Assembly: GCF_035046485.1 (NCBI RefSeq)
Contig: NC_085137.1
Location: 343,532,505-343,596,504, forward strand
DNA length: 64,000 nucleotides
Direction of reading: 5' to 3'
DNA from: Aedes albopictus
Taxonomy: Eukaryota; Arthropoda; Insecta; Diptera; Culicidae
Shown here: positions 1 through 10,756 of the stretch, one piece after another
Numbering within the stretch: position 1 is the stretch's first letter
Layout of the letters: each line of letters starts with the position of its first letter
Notes under the pieces: model-generated
The model's input: only the letters and a program-made list of their open reading frames with translations
Databases searched by the model: none
What the model was told of the DNA's origin: nothing
Position numbers and translations under genes: made by a program

Positions 1-721
1 ATAGTTCAAAATAGGCTGGAGCTTCTCACTATCAACCGACAATCCTTCCTCCGACAGTATGTAGCCTAGATAGGAGATCTTTTTTTGGCAGAACCGGGAC
101 TTCTCGACGCTTATCGACAGAGTTGCTGCTCGTAGCCGTTCTGCTATTGTTCGTAAAAGACGAAAGTGTTCTTGGATGGTCTTAGAAGTGACCACAATGT
201 CGTCCAAGTACACGAAAACCTGAGGTTCAAGGTCGTACCCTAGTACCAGTCAATCCAAAAGGCATGACCTTAAACCGGTATAAGGATTTACCTGCTCGGA
301 AAGACGTTAAATCCCGACTCTCTGGTGCCAACGGAATCTGCCAGTAGGCTTTCGAGAGGTCAATAATCGAAAAGTATCGCGCCTTTTCAATTCGACCGAG
401 AATCACCTGCATGTCCGGGAATGGATATGCCTCCTTTTTCGTGACTTCATTGATTCGACGGCAATCCAGACACAATCTCCATTCACCCGAGGACTTTTTT
501 ACTGGCAAAAGAGGATTACACCAATCCGAGGTCGATTCCTCGATTACGTCGAGTTCCTTCATTCGTTGGATCTCCTTTTCCATTTCCCGTTCAATTGCTG
601 GGGACCACCGATACCTCCGGGGTCTCTTGGGCTTCTCTCCTTCCAGAATGTCTATCCTATGTTGCAGAACGGTTGTTCTGCCCAACTTTCCGTTCCCTTT
701 GAGGGTTTCGATGATTTCCAT
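1..721 (-). pseudogene. pol: Ty3/gypsy reverse transcriptase, partial and frameshifted
   Basis: From 721 leftward the frame encodes the N-terminal RT: a KKSSGEWRLCLDCRRIN block, then FSIIDLSKAYWQIPL and MPFGLT. It stops near 227. Bases 1-240 in another frame resume with the catalytic YLDD box and the following SYLGYILSEEGL segment. Comparison with the family suggests that roughly ten codons between PFGLT and the segment before YLDD were lost with a frame change around 245-260, removing part of the palm. The product would copy element RNA into cDNA in the cytoplasmic particle; this copy cannot make an active enzyme. The reading frame matches that of the protease upstream. Confidence 0.88.
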
Positions 722-730
722 GAGCTGAGT

Positions 731-1306
731 TCACTCTTCCGGTTGCAAGTCGTGTTCGGTATGGATCTCCGAGGATTCAATTGATTTGGGTTCTTCTACT
801 GATGGCAAATCTAAACTGGCGTCCTCGAACTCCCGGGGTTTCACGACTTCCGAAGTTTTTTCGAGTATCAAGTTTATTTCAACACCCTCGCCAAAATACT
901 GATCTATACAGTGTAAACCCATTGGACTACTGGTGACGCAATTTGTTTCCAGTCGTGTAAGAATCCCGTTTTCTTCACAAGCGGGTGTAATTTTAAACGT
1001 TCTCCAGAAATCGTTTCCAAGGATCAATTTCTTGGCTAGATTTGGAACATGTAATGTGGGGATTACCTTGGTTACCCCCTTGAAAGTATACGGAATAAAA
1101 ATGAGGGTGACACATTCGTGTGGAGTCCCATCAGCAGTTCTGATTTGAATGTTGATGGGCTCTTTCAGGAAATTATGTTTAGTCAGTAAACTTGTATCGC
1201 TAACGATACTGGCGGCAGCTCCCGAGTCTAAAAGTCCTTTAATCTCGGTACCAAATATCGATACCGTAAGATAGGGACATTTATTCTCTTTTGTTTGAAT
1301 GGTCAT
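731..1306 (-). CDS. Retroviral-type aspartic protease of the gypsy element
   Basis: The 191-aa frame begins at a true ATG (1306-1304). Its catalytic motif LLDSGAAAS (around residues 26-34) replaces the common DTG/DSG core with DSG, the usual variant in insect retrotransposons. A later KLILGNDFW segment matches the conserved ILG(N/R)D region of retropepsins. The enzyme would cut the Gag-Pol precursor inside the particle. It is in the same frame as the RT ORF, separated only by a TGA at 731-733, and lies in a different frame from Gag (offset by 2), so expression would need a Gag-Pol frameshift or re-initiation. Confidence 0.85.
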   Translation of the reverse strand: MTIQTKENKCPYLTVSIFGTEIKGLLDSGAAASIVSDTSLLTKHNFLKEPINIQIRTADGTPHECVTLIFIPYTFKGVTKVIPTLHVPNLAKKLILGNDFWRTFKITPACEENGILTRLETNCVTSSPMGLHCIDQYFGEGVEINLILEKTSEVVKPREFEDASLDLPSVEEPKSIESSEIHTEHDLQPEE

Positions 1307-1398
1307 AATTTGCGGATACTTTTGGTAAATTCGCGGAAGGGGAGTCGAGTCCGAATGATTGGAAGGGTTACTCCCTAATTCCCTTCCGTATAATCGTT

Positions 1399-3576
1399 TT
1401 ATGCTCCTGATTGGGGACCTCGGTGATTACTCGGGCAGTTCATCGCAACTACCTCAGGCTGACCGCAAATGTGACAGAACAACCTTTTATTTTTCGAACA
1501 ATCTCTCCAATAATGTCCGAATTGTCTACAATTCCAACACAATATAGGGGTTTCAGTGTTGACAGCTGTTTCTCTAGGCGTTTCCTTCTCTATGATTCCT
1601 TTTTGTTCACGCAGTTTGCCTCGGGTTATCGCATTAACTTCTGGGTCCTCTTGGACAGATTCGTTGTCCCAGCTTCCCTCATCCATGCAATGTACGGGAT
1701 ATTGCCGAGGTCGTTGAGCGTACGATCGGTAGACCGACTTATCCAATTCGTAACAGAGGTTACATAACGTCTCCATATCGATACTTTCGATGTCGATGAA
1801 GGCTAGGTGAGGTCGATACCAATCGCGCATATTATCAACCAAAATACCTATCTTCGTTCTCGGGGACATGGGTTTTGACAATTGCTGACACAGACGCTCA
1901 ATCTCTCCCATAAACGTAACGAACGTTTCGTTGGCCATCTGCTTCCGCTCGCGGATCTCGCGTTCGATGACTTTATCCTTATTTGGAACTTCGAATCGTA
2001 AACGCAAATAATATTTTAACGTCTGCCAAGTGGTAAATTTATGGCTAAACGTATAATACCATATCTCCGCTGGAGATTCGGGGCGAAACAAGAAGTTTGC
2101 CTTACTCAAAAGTTCGGTTTCCGAAACCTGATTGTTTCGTGCTAAAACGTCTACTCTCTTCAAAAATTCTTCAACCGACATTCCCTTCGGTTCTCCACTA
2201 AACCTTATTGGCCATTTATTAATAGGCACTTTGTTTGGATTGTCTCTTTCGTAATTCGGATGCTCCATCGAACGCACGGGAAATTGTACATCATTCCGAA
2301 GGTCATCAGCTGCAGATGGAGGACGACGTTCTGCTCGGTTAGTTATCTGAATTGGCGTTGAAGTTCGGTTTTCAACCCGATGCTGTCCAAGTCCAGAAGG
2401 CTGTGTTAGCTGTTGAGGTTCCCCTCCTGGATAGTGGTACCTATATCCGGCATTCGCGTAGTTCGTCGTAGCATACGTTCCTTGATTGATGTTTCTCTCT
2501 CTCGCTGTAGTTTCGACAAGTGGCGGGTCGGCTATCCTCTGCGTTTCCCGTGTTCCTTGAGCAATACGGCCCAGCATACTCTTCAATAACGGCCCTAGCA
2601 CATCTTGCACGATTTGACTCACTTCGGCCCTAAGACCTGTGGTATCCCCAAGATTTGGTGTAGCCGGACTCTGCCGACCGACTGGGGATTGTTCTTGGGG
2701 TGGACACTGTGACGGTGGCGGAGGTGGTGTTGGTCGCGAGGCTGGTGTTGGTGGACGAGCTGATGGTGGTGGAACTAAGGGTGGAGGTAAATTCGCAGGT
2801 GGAGGCGGTAAAGTAGTCATGAGCGCTGGGAGTAAGGTCGAAGTCGGTGGTAATGTGTGGGTACCTTGGAAAAGGTGATTAAACAACTCACTTGACCGAA
2901 TCGAATGATTCACGGTAGGGTTACTGGTCAAGTTGGACTTTAGAAGAGAATCTGACATGAACCCGACTCTAGGGCGTCTCATTCCACTATTAGGGTCCCT
3001 GGAACCTCCTGCCATGTTCTCTCTCAAAATGGTCAACGAAGCCGCTCCCTCTTCCTCAGACCTCGGGGGTGGAAATTCCAGCGCTGGGTTCCTTGGAATT
3101 GCTCCGGTGTTTCGAGGTTGTATTACTCGATCATTGGAAGCAGTAGTCGTAAGGGAAGTTGTATCGTCAGGATTACCAAACGTCTCAAAAAGGAATTCAA
3201 TTTCATCAAGCAATTCTTGCTTTAATGCCGTTTGCCGGTCGTTAAAAGCATTCAGACGACTCACTCTCAAGCGTATGTGACGCAACCGTGAAATCAACAT
3301 TTGCTTCCCCCCTTGAATCTCAAACTCTTGTCTGATCATCACAAGTTTAACTTGTATGACCGAGAGCTCGTCCTCGATCGTCTTGTTTGTCTTTATAACG
3401 TTCGAGCTACGCAGTTCTTCCAATTGTAATTTCCTCAACTCTCCTCTTTGTTCTTCAAGTGGAGCATGAGTCATGTTAATGTTTCGTATTTCCTGTTCGT
3501 ATTGCACTTCATCCGGTAGCAAATCGTTCGGATTGATATACGATCCGAGCCCAACTTGGTTAAGAGAGTAAGCCAT
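1399..3576 (-). CDS. gag: Gag of the gypsy element, intact, 725 aa
   Basis: The frame is open from 3606, but its first codon there is TTG; the first ATG, after a CAACA-type leader, is at 3576-3574 and gives 725 aa. A central proline-rich tract (about residues 265-305, many PPPP runs) precedes a capsid-like region containing WPIRFSGEPKGMSVEEFLKR. The C-terminus has one good zinc knuckle, CWNCRQFGHYWRDC (CX2CX4HX4C), and a second, CHICGQPEVVAMNC, in which the histidine is missing. Gag forms the particle shell and binds genomic RNA through the knuckles. It is the best-preserved ORF of the element. The G-rich frame on the plus strand over the proline tract is only its antisense shadow. Confidence 0.88.
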   Translation of the reverse strand: MAYSLNQVGLGSYINPNDLLPDEVQYEQEIRNINMTHAPLEEQRGELRKLQLEELRSSNVIKTNKTIEDELSVIQVKLVMIRQEFEIQGGKQMLISRLRHIRLRVSRLNAFNDRQTALKQELLDEIEFLFETFGNPDDTTSLTTTASNDRVIQPRNTGAIPRNPALEFPPPRSEEEGAASLTILRENMAGGSRDPNSGMRRPRVGFMSDSLLKSNLTSNPTVNHSIRSSELFNHLFQGTHTLPPTSTLLPALMTTLPPPPANLPPPLVPPPSARPPTPASRPTPPPPPSQCPPQEQSPVGRQSPATPNLGDTTGLRAEVSQIVQDVLGPLLKSMLGRIAQGTRETQRIADPPLVETTARERNINQGTYATTNYANAGYRYHYPGGEPQQLTQPSGLGQHRVENRTSTPIQITNRAERRPPSAADDLRNDVQFPVRSMEHPNYERDNPNKVPINKWPIRFSGEPKGMSVEEFLKRVDVLARNNQVSETELLSKANFLFRPESPAEIWYYTFSHKFTTWQTLKYYLRLRFEVPNKDKVIEREIRERKQMANETFVTFMGEIERLCQQLSKPMSPRTKIGILVDNMRDWYRPHLAFIDIESIDMETLCNLCYELDKSVYRSYAQRPRQYPVHCMDEGSWDNESVQEDPEVNAITRGKLREQKGIIEKETPRETAVNTETPILCWNCRQFGHYWRDCSKNKRLFCHICGQPEVVAMNCPSNHRGPQSGA

Positions 3577-3993
3577 TGTTAAGGATTTCCAAATAACTCC
3601 GTTCAAAATTTCATGTATTCCAGTTATTCAACAAGGAAAGCTAATAATAACCCAATTTCAAAAAATGATAATAATAATAAAAAAAAATTGATTTAGAAAT
3701 GCAGAATTCAGCTCAACAACTTTGAAACACCTTATAAACTAATAATATTATGAATTTGTTTAAGGTAAATGCTACTAATCGAGGCGACCGAACAATCTAC
3801 GCTTACGAAAAACCGATCCTTAAAATTTCGCGTAAGTATGATTCCTAACAATATGGTTCTTTGAAAAATTGAAATTTAACCGAAAGAAAATTTTGGTTCA
3901 AATAACTAATTTACTCAAACTCAAACATCGAATTCAAACTCAAATATTCAATATTTTATTCCTAAATTAATTCTCACGCCCTAATTTTCTTAG

Positions 3994-4011
3994 GCCCCAC
4001 GTTGGGCGCCA
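3994..4011 (-). promoter_or_regulatory. Primer binding site, tRNA-Lys(CUU)
   Basis: The plus strand reads GCCCCACGTTGGGCGCCA, which is the last 18 nt of tRNA-Lys(CUU) including the added CCA (tRNA sequence from memory). On the element's sense strand this is TGGCGCCCAACGTGGGGC, two bases after the LTR. The tRNA would prime minus-strand DNA here. Confidence 0.88.
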
Positions 4012-4013
4012 AA

Positions 4014-4845
4014 TGTAACGGTTGCCACGTCACGAGGCCAAAACGACATATAAACTGTATCCACTTTAGCGCCAAGCAAGTAAGTGAATCCTACCTGCAT
4101 GTGGATCAGCAAGTTTTCCCGGCTGGACTCCTCAAGGCGAGTCCTTTATGTAAATCAATGCCGAACCAATCGCGATGCAACTTCACGTTAACCTAGGCCA
4201 CAACCAAGAACGTAGACTAGGGGGCGATAAAGAAAACCAACTAACGAAACCCGAACCGATCAAACTCTTCCTTTTCTCTCGGGTTATGTGCTTCAATATT
4301 AACTAAAACCCTGAGTTCTCTAAGTACATTTGGTTATATTCAGGCGTTTAAACTTATCAAGTCCTAACTTAAAACTTAGTTGCTTGTCTAGACTGCGCGC
4401 AGTGTTATTTAATCCTAATTGCGAACGTGTATGTATTAAAAAAAAAACTAGATTGATCTGACCTGTATCTCGCTGGGCGATGGAGGTTGGTGGACGAAGA
4501 GGGGGTCACACCGGACAACGGTACCCTACGGTAGGCTGAACCGACCGATGCTCTCACAGTCGATCGTCTCTCTGGGCGGCGGGATACCACGCGGCTCACA
4601 GTCGCCGGAGGGTGCACGCACTGGCTGGCAGTTTACCGTCTCAGCACCGGTTTCCTCCCTGAGCCGGTGGTGGCGTACACGAGTATGGGCGGTGGGCGTA
4701 ATTTCGCTTGATCGGATCCCACTGTGTCGGATGTCTGGGATTACGTGGGATTAGCGTGGTACTATCCCCTACACCCCGACGTAGCACCTTCGCTTGAAGG
4801 ATGATTGCGTCCTTTAAATAGAAAATACATAACGTTCGCATTACA
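4014..4845 (-). repeat. 5' LTR of the gypsy element (outer end tentative)
   Basis: The inner edge is clear: TGTAACGG on the plus strand starts two bases from the primer site, so the LTR ends ...CCGTTACA in sense. The outer edge is inferred. The nearest matching TTACA is at 4841-4845, giving TGTAA...TTACA ends and a length of about 832 bp. A TATTTAAAGG box lies on the minus strand at about 4808-4820, unusually close to that outer end, so the true LTR may reach further right (up to ~5370). The partner LTR is outside the window and cannot settle it. Confidence 0.5.
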
Positions 4846-5637
4846 ATCTGTATATTAGTCACTAGTCACACACGATTTCTTTTTTCTAACAAATTGAAGC
4901 ACAATTCAATTTACCTTCGCCTCGAGGGTACGCTGCTCGTGCGGTACTCTGGTACGGCACGGAATTTGAGTTTTCGCAACTGTTCACAATAGTGGAATAG
5001 AATTGAGCATTTTAGAACAATTGATAGGAATTTAACTAAAAACACATTACTCACAATTTTGATTTAAAACTCGCACTAGGGCCTTTTATCAAAAACTTGG
5101 TGTTTAACTGGTGGTTTAGAGTATAACTGAAACTACAATATATATTTTAGGGTATAACTCTTCACTTCTAGTCACCTATGCACCACTCACTTGGACTACG
5201 ATCCACTAAGCTGTAGCTATCTGTAGCTTGGATACCGATTGAATGAGGAAGTTTGGATCGGTTAACGCTGCTTGTCATGTAAGCTATACGACGCGACGCT
5301 CCTATTATTTCTTTTGTTTTAACTCATTAGCTCATCAGTTCGTATTAGAACTGATGAAGCTTCTAGTCATGGTTCAAAGTGATGAGCAGATCAAAACAAA
5401 GTTACCCGAAAGGGTTTAAAAGTTGTGGTTTCATCACCCACCACCAGGGGCGCATGAGTAATATAAAAGTGCGAAATAACCCTTGCGTATCCCATGCTTC
5501 GAATTCTTTTTGCCTTTCTCGTACACCAAGGTGTACCGAAAGGCTATATGTTCACTCCAAAAACGAAAATTTGATAGAGCCTCCGGAAGGGTCAAGTGTT
5601 ATATACCAATCGACTCAGCTCGACGAGTTGAGATGAT
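4846..5637. other. Non-coding stretch, possibly the outer part of the LTR
   Basis: No convincing coding frame. It is either flanking DNA or further U3 sequence of the adjacent LTR. A short inverted pair around 5325-5355 (CATCAGTTCG and CGTATTAGAACTGATG) is the only structure seen. Confidence 0.4.
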
Positions 5638-5702
5638 GTCTGTGTGTGTGTATGTGTGTGTGTGTGTATGTATGTGTGTGCGTATGTGTGTGTGTGTGTG
5701 TA
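5638..5702. repeat. (GT)n microsatellite
   Basis: About 65 bp of TG/TATG/CG alternation, imperfect, directly left of the tandem-repeat block. Short ORFs across it are artefacts of the repeat. Confidence 0.95.
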
Positions 5703-5739
5703 CAAAAAAGGTCACCTAACTTTTAGATAGTAAACATCA

Positions 5740-7080
5740 ACCGATTTTAACGACCGACGGTTCATTCGACGCGGAATCTGGTCCCATTGTTTCCTATTGA
5801 AAATGGTTCGAATCGGTCCAGCCGTTCCGGAGTTATTACCATTTAGGTGTTCCGGATCGGTACCCCAGGAAGGGGCCAGATATGAAATTGCAACAAACCC
5901 ATGCATGCGACCCATCAAACCACGGCATTTTCGATTATCTGATGAACGGGAAGTGGGAAAATAGTCTCAGAGTATATCTGAACCGGTAGTGTTCCGGAAC
6001 CGGTTCCGGGTGTCCTGCCGGAAGTGGTCAAATATAAAAGTGAGCATAACCCATGCATGTGACACATCAAAGAGCGGCTTTTTCGATAACCAGTTGAATG
6101 GTAAGCAGGAAAATAGTTTCAGACCATTTTGTACCGGTAGTGTTCCGGAACCGGTTCCAGGTGTCCTGCCGGAAGTGGCCAAATATAAAAGTGAGCATTA
6201 CCCATGCATGTGACACATCAAAGAGCGGCTTCTTCGATAACCAGTTGAATGGTTAGCAGGAAAGTAGTTTCAGACCATGTTTGTACCGGTAGTGTTCCGG
6301 AACCGGTTCCGGGTGTCCCGCCGGAAATGGCCAATTAAAAAAGTGAACCAAACCCATGCATGCGACGCATCAAAGAGCGGCTTTTTCGATAACCAGATGA
6401 ACGGTAAGCAGTAAAAACCTTATCTGAACCGGTTGTGTTCCGAAACCGGTTCCAGGTGTCCCGCCGGAAGTGGCCAATTTAAAAAGTGAACCGAACCCAT
6501 GCATGCGATACATCAAAGAGCAGCTTTTTCGATAACCAGATGAATGGTTAGCAGGAAAAAGTTTCATACCTTATTTGAACCGGTTGTGTTCCGGAACCGG
6601 TTCCAGGTATCCCTTCGGAAGTGACCAATTAAAAAACTGAACCAAACCTATGCATGTGACATACCACATAGCAGCTTTATCGATAACCAGATGAACGGTA
6701 AGCAGGAAAATAGTTTCAGACCATATCTGAACCGCTTATATATTAAACTGACGAAGTTGAAGGGGTTAATCCAACTGAATGCGTCTGACGATGACCGAAG
6801 AATAGTAAGTCCAAACGCGTAACGCTTAACAAGCTGTTTCCGATATTTGTCACCGATAATTACCAATCAATCCACAAATAACATACCTGAACCGGTTGTG
6901 TTCCGGAACCGATTCCAGGTGTCCCGCCGGAAGTGCCCAGTTAAAATAGTGAACCAAACCCATGCATATGCAACATCAAATCATCAAAGATGTTGGATTA
7001 CCAGATAAACGGGCAGCAAGAAAATAGTCTCTGACCACACCTAAGATTACCAGCAGTGTTGCAGAATCAGAAATGGATGC
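5740..7080. repeat. ~151-bp tandem repeat (minisatellite or satellite)
   Basis: The marker GTTCCGG recurs at 5991, 6142, 6294, 6437, 6588 and 6900, giving steps of 151, 152, 143, 151 and 312 bp (two units, the middle one strongly diverged around 6735-6885). A weaker first unit starts near 5740 and a decayed last one ends near 7080. Most units contain the 12-bp perfect palindrome GGAACCGGTTCC and a CATGCATG palindrome, plus a conserved CGATAACCAG box. Frames through the array are not genes. Confidence 0.92.
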
Positions 7081-7401
7081 ATCGCTGAAATTACGAAGGT
7101 GAACAAAATCAATGCAAGCGATAAATATGCGCAAAAGAACAAAATCTTAATAAAAATTAAAGCGATCTTGTCAAATCACACTATTTCATATTCCTGAGAC
7201 GTCATTATACAGTAGGAAGAATCAACGTTGTATGAGGAAATTTCAATTTTATAGCATCAATCCCCTTTTGCGGTTGAAATGACTACACACAATTTTCATG
7301 CAACTGATTGAGCCCTCGCGCTCTGTCACACGGTTGGAATTTGAATGTTTTTTTATGAGAAATTTTACTAGCTCGCCCTTTTTTGTCAAATTTTACATAA
7401 A
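7081..7401. other. AT-rich spacer
   Basis: No gene, repeat or structure recognised between the tandem array and the SINE. Confidence 0.4.
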
Positions 7402-7411
7402 TCTCATAACC

Positions 7412-7692
7412 TCTCTTTCTCTTCTTGGCGTAACGTCCTCACTGGGACAAAGCCTGCTTCTCAGCTTAGTGTTCTATGAACACTTCCACAGTTATTAACT
7501 GAGAGCTTCCTCTGCCAATGACCATTTTGCATGTGTATATCCTGTGGCAGGCACGAAGATACTCTTATGCCCAAGGAAGTCAAGGAAATTTCCTTTACGA
7601 AAAGATCCTGGACCGACCGGGAATCGAACCCGTCACCCTCAGCATGGTCATGCTGAATACCCGTGCGTTTACCGCCTCGGCTATATGGGCCC
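7412..7692 (-). mobile_element. Full-length tRNA-derived SINE with 10-bp target duplication
   Basis: Read on the minus strand, the right end is tRNA-like: an A-box-like TAGCCGAGGCGGTAAACG, then a canonical B box GGGTTCGATTCCCGG about 45 bp later. The tRNA-unrelated body follows and ends in an AGAAGAGAAAGAG tail at the left. The flanks TCTCATAACC at 7402-7411 and 7693-7702 are identical, which shows retroposition and fixes both ends. Other copies of this body lie at 35771-35845, 45885-45985 and 61488-61752. It resembles the Aedes Feilai type, but the family name is from memory. Confidence 0.88.
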
Positions 7693-8032
7693 TCTCATAA
7701 CCAATGATCATAAAATAAAGGCTAAAGTGTGCAGAAAAAAATGTGTCGAAATATCTTGATAATGATCGTTATCCAGTGCTAGTGAAGGTGGTCGTGGTCA
7801 AGCAGTCAACTGAGAGGTTTGATATTTTTCAGCTCTGCTTATACATTTACCATGATACATAACTACGGAATATGAGCCATCAGTAAGCTTCCAAATTCGA
7901 ATAAGGCTTTGATATAATTGTTGCTATTCTGAATAAGGCTGACACAAATTTCGATTTTCTCTTAAGTCAAGAGGGGTCCCCTTGGAAATTTTATTCGGAA
8001 TTCATCATTTTAAGGAAGGGCACAAATAAATA

Positions 8033-8890
8033 GGGGAGATCGGGGCATAATGGACACCCGGGGCGAAATGGACACCTCTATTTGTGCCGAAACCGTTGAC
8101 TTTTATGCTAAACTTTTAATGTATAAGTGTAAAGGAACAAGCAATCGTTCTTTTTTTCAAAAGTACCATTCGTATGCCTACAAAATAACTTAAATATCAT
8201 TGAAATTGAAATATGTCTTTCATATGGTGAAATTCTTATTATTTCAACGCAGCAGCAAATAAGGTATTACGAGTGTTTGAGTGTGTCCGCCATAAAAACA
8301 AGTGAATTGCTACCTTATCTGCATGTATACGTAGATTTAGCAATGGATAAAGTATTTTATTTGTGATTAGAATTTACTCAAAATAGAAATTTCCATGTTG
8401 TAGTCGATTTGGAGCGAAATGAACACTGGCAATTACGAATGAATGTACGCACATTGCATACTCTTAGGCGTTTAAGAGTGTTTGGAAAAAAAATCAATTG
8501 GATTATTTTAGCCTAAAGTATATTTAATTAACTTTGATGTTATGTAAACTTGTCTAAGATGGAGTATTTTATCTGTGGTATCGATCTCCGTGGGCAAATT
8601 ACTTAACTGGTCAATGTAATCAAAGAGTTAGCATAAAATATGCAGGGGTATCCATTATGCCCCGATGGGTGTCTATTTCGCCCCGTACCTTCACTGCCAG
8701 CCCTAAAAAAACACACGATTTACAATTCATTATTTCTTCACAATAAAGACATTCTACCTGCTGTAAATGATTGAAATACGTAGGAAACAAACTGAAGTTG
8801 TAAGCCATTTGATAATATGTTAAGTTTTTCTCTGTTATACAGGCCTAACGTACTCATTTGCTTAGGGTGTCCATTATGCCCCAAATCCCC
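8033..8890. mobile_element. MITE-like element with reiterated GGGGCATAATGGACACC word
   Basis: The left end begins after a TA (8031-8032) with GGGGAGAT and GGGGCATAATGGACACC, followed by a variant GGGGCGAAATGGACACC. The right end has the reverse complement, GGTGTCCATTATGCCCC, then AAATCCCC. Further copies lie inside, at about 8645-8690 in reverse and a weak one near 8410. There is no transposase frame. The right flank is AT, not TA, so the duplication is imperfect. It shares its TAGGGGAGA start with the element at 28243. Confidence 0.72.
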
Positions 8891-9329
8891 ATTAACCAAT
8901 AAATTTTTAAATTTTAAAGTGAAATTAGAGTCCTCCAGAAATGTTCCTACCAAATCCGTAGAGTTAAGCGGATTTGCTCAATTGTTTGGGTATTTTTTCA
9001 TCAAATTCATTAATCATTTATCAACTCTACTTCCCCATTGATAAGTCAACGAGCACTGTGACAAAAGAAGAAAATTTGATTTGTTCCGTTCAAGAGTATT
9101 CTTAGAATTCAGGAACACTTCGGCTTATGGCTTTTGAGTACATATTCGACGAGAAAGGCACTATCACCACTAGGTGGATTAATCTGGGTTTTTTATTTTA
9201 TTTTTGGCGTTTGAGGATATTGTTAATATGAAGGTTTGACGTAGTTCTTGTAACAATGTTACAAGTTTATTTGGTAGGACGTTTGGGACGATAGGGCTTT
9301 TTTAATAAACCGCCGTCAAAAGTAATCCT
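8891..9329. other. Spacer between MITE and LINE
   Basis: No coding or repeat structure recognised. Confidence 0.4.
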
Positions 9330-10730
9330 TCTTCTTTATACCATTTCTTCATTCCCCGAAATTGCCTCGGCGTGGATGAGCCGACCCTGAGAATTGGATA
9401 AGGGTTTTATGGGTTGAGCGGGCGTAACAGAGACTAGTTACAATCTCGTCGATTACGATGAGGAACAGTAGCAGTGATAGTATACATCCTTGCCTCACTC
9501 CAGCAGCTAAGTACCCGGATGGGATCGGAAAAAACTCCGTTGTGCAGTACTTTGGACGAAAATGCCCTGTACTGTGCTTCAATGAGGCCGATGATTTTCT
9601 CAAGAAAGCCCTTGCTCCTAAGGGCTTCCCACATGTGTCCGTGATTAAGACGGTTCAAAGCTTTTTCGTAATCAATGAACACCAGGTAGAAAGACTCTTA
9701 GAATCCATTAATTTGCTCCAGAATGATACGGAGCGTGACAAAATGACCCACACTGGATCGTCCGGCATGGAATCCTGCTGCCGTCGGAGAGTTGCGTCAA
9801 TCTTCTCCTGTATCCGGTTAAGGATCACTTTGCAGAGGACTTTGGGAACGATACAGTAACATGATGCCCCGCAAAATATCGCATATAGTCAGGTCACCCT
9901 TTATGGGTACCTTTACTAAGACGCCTTGCATCCAGCCGGCCGATAATGTCGCGGTTTCCAATATGTTAAAGAATAATTGTGCGGATACTACGGGGTCAGC
10001 TTTGAGCATCCCAGCTGATATGCGATCGACCCTCGGGACCCTGTTCGATTTCATGCTACAGATGGCTGTTTCTATCTCCTGCACTGATGGAGCTTCGGTG
10101 TTGACACGGGTAATGCGTCAAACCGTTGGCGGATCATGCTGAGATGTTGGTGGCGTGGCCGACCCTTGAAAAAGGTTTCCAAAGTGCTCGAACCAGCGTT
10201 TCAACTGGTCAGCCGGGTCGGTCAGTAACAGTCCAGATGTGTATTTCACGGGCATAGTAGCATTCATCTTGGTCCCACTAAGGCGACGTGAGGCATCGTA
10301 AAGGAGACGGATGTCGCCGGTGTTCGCGGCTTTCTCGCCTTCGTCGACTAGGGAGTCCGCCCACGCTCTTTTGTCCCGTCTACGTGAGCGTTTCACTTCT
10401 TTCTCGAGAGCCGAATAGCGCTGATGGGCTACGGCTTTGGCTCCTCTTGATTTTGCTCGCTCCATCGCAGCTTTGGCGTTCCTTCGCTCTTCTATCTTTC
10501 TCCAGGTAGCCCACCCAAGTTATTCTCGCCGGAGGCGATGAAGGCGTTCTTGATGGCGCTCCATTGATCTTCTACGCTTCCACGTGTTCTGAATCTGGCT
10601 ACAATTATTCTCTCATTAACCCGGAATCGGTCGCGTCGTGTACTGAGTACACGCACCATGAAAAATGCACGCTTGCGGTACACAGCGTGAGCGTGGCGTC
10701 GTTGCAGGTAGTCAAAGACGCGACTGCTCG
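9330..10730 (-). pseudogene. Decayed non-LTR (LINE) reverse transcriptase, minus strand
   Basis: Several minus-strand frames in order give one LINE ORF2. From the 5' side there is a post-endonuclease segment (10492-10700), a charged linker with LTDPADQLKRWFEHF (10118-10465), an early RT block EIETAICSMKSNRVPRVDRISAGML (9818-10084), and then FIDYEKALNRLNHGHMWEAL and GVRQGCILSLLLFLIVIDE (9349-9682). At least three frameshifts separate them, so it is dead. The endonuclease proper and everything after the RQG box are missing. Clade assignment is uncertain (RTE- or jockey-like). It abuts the plus-strand LINE that begins at about 10757. Confidence 0.8.
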
Positions 10731-10756
10731 AGGGTTAATAGGTTCCCACTTCATTA

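Larger units (their letters stand above)
1..4845 (-). mobile_element. Ty3/gypsy LTR retrotransposon, cut off by the window edge
   Basis: On the minus strand, from right to left, come a candidate 5' LTR, a tRNA-Lys primer site, an untranslated leader, Gag, an aspartic protease and a reverse transcriptase. The RT continues past base 1, so RNase H, integrase and the 3' LTR are outside the window. The gene order and the RT motifs (a PFGLT segment, then YLDD) are those of Ty3/gypsy elements. Gag is open throughout, but the RT has a deletion with frameshift and the protease and RT are separated by an in-frame stop. This copy therefore looks recently decayed. The clade within Ty3/gypsy cannot be fixed without the integrase. 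Confidence 0.9.

Noticed and set aside
2639..2878. Gly-rich protein on the plus strand
   Set aside because: It is the exact antisense of the proline-rich tract of Gag.
7610..7690. tRNA gene on the minus strand
   Set aside because: The B box is perfect, but the sequence is the head of a SINE with target duplications and does not form a proper acceptor stem.
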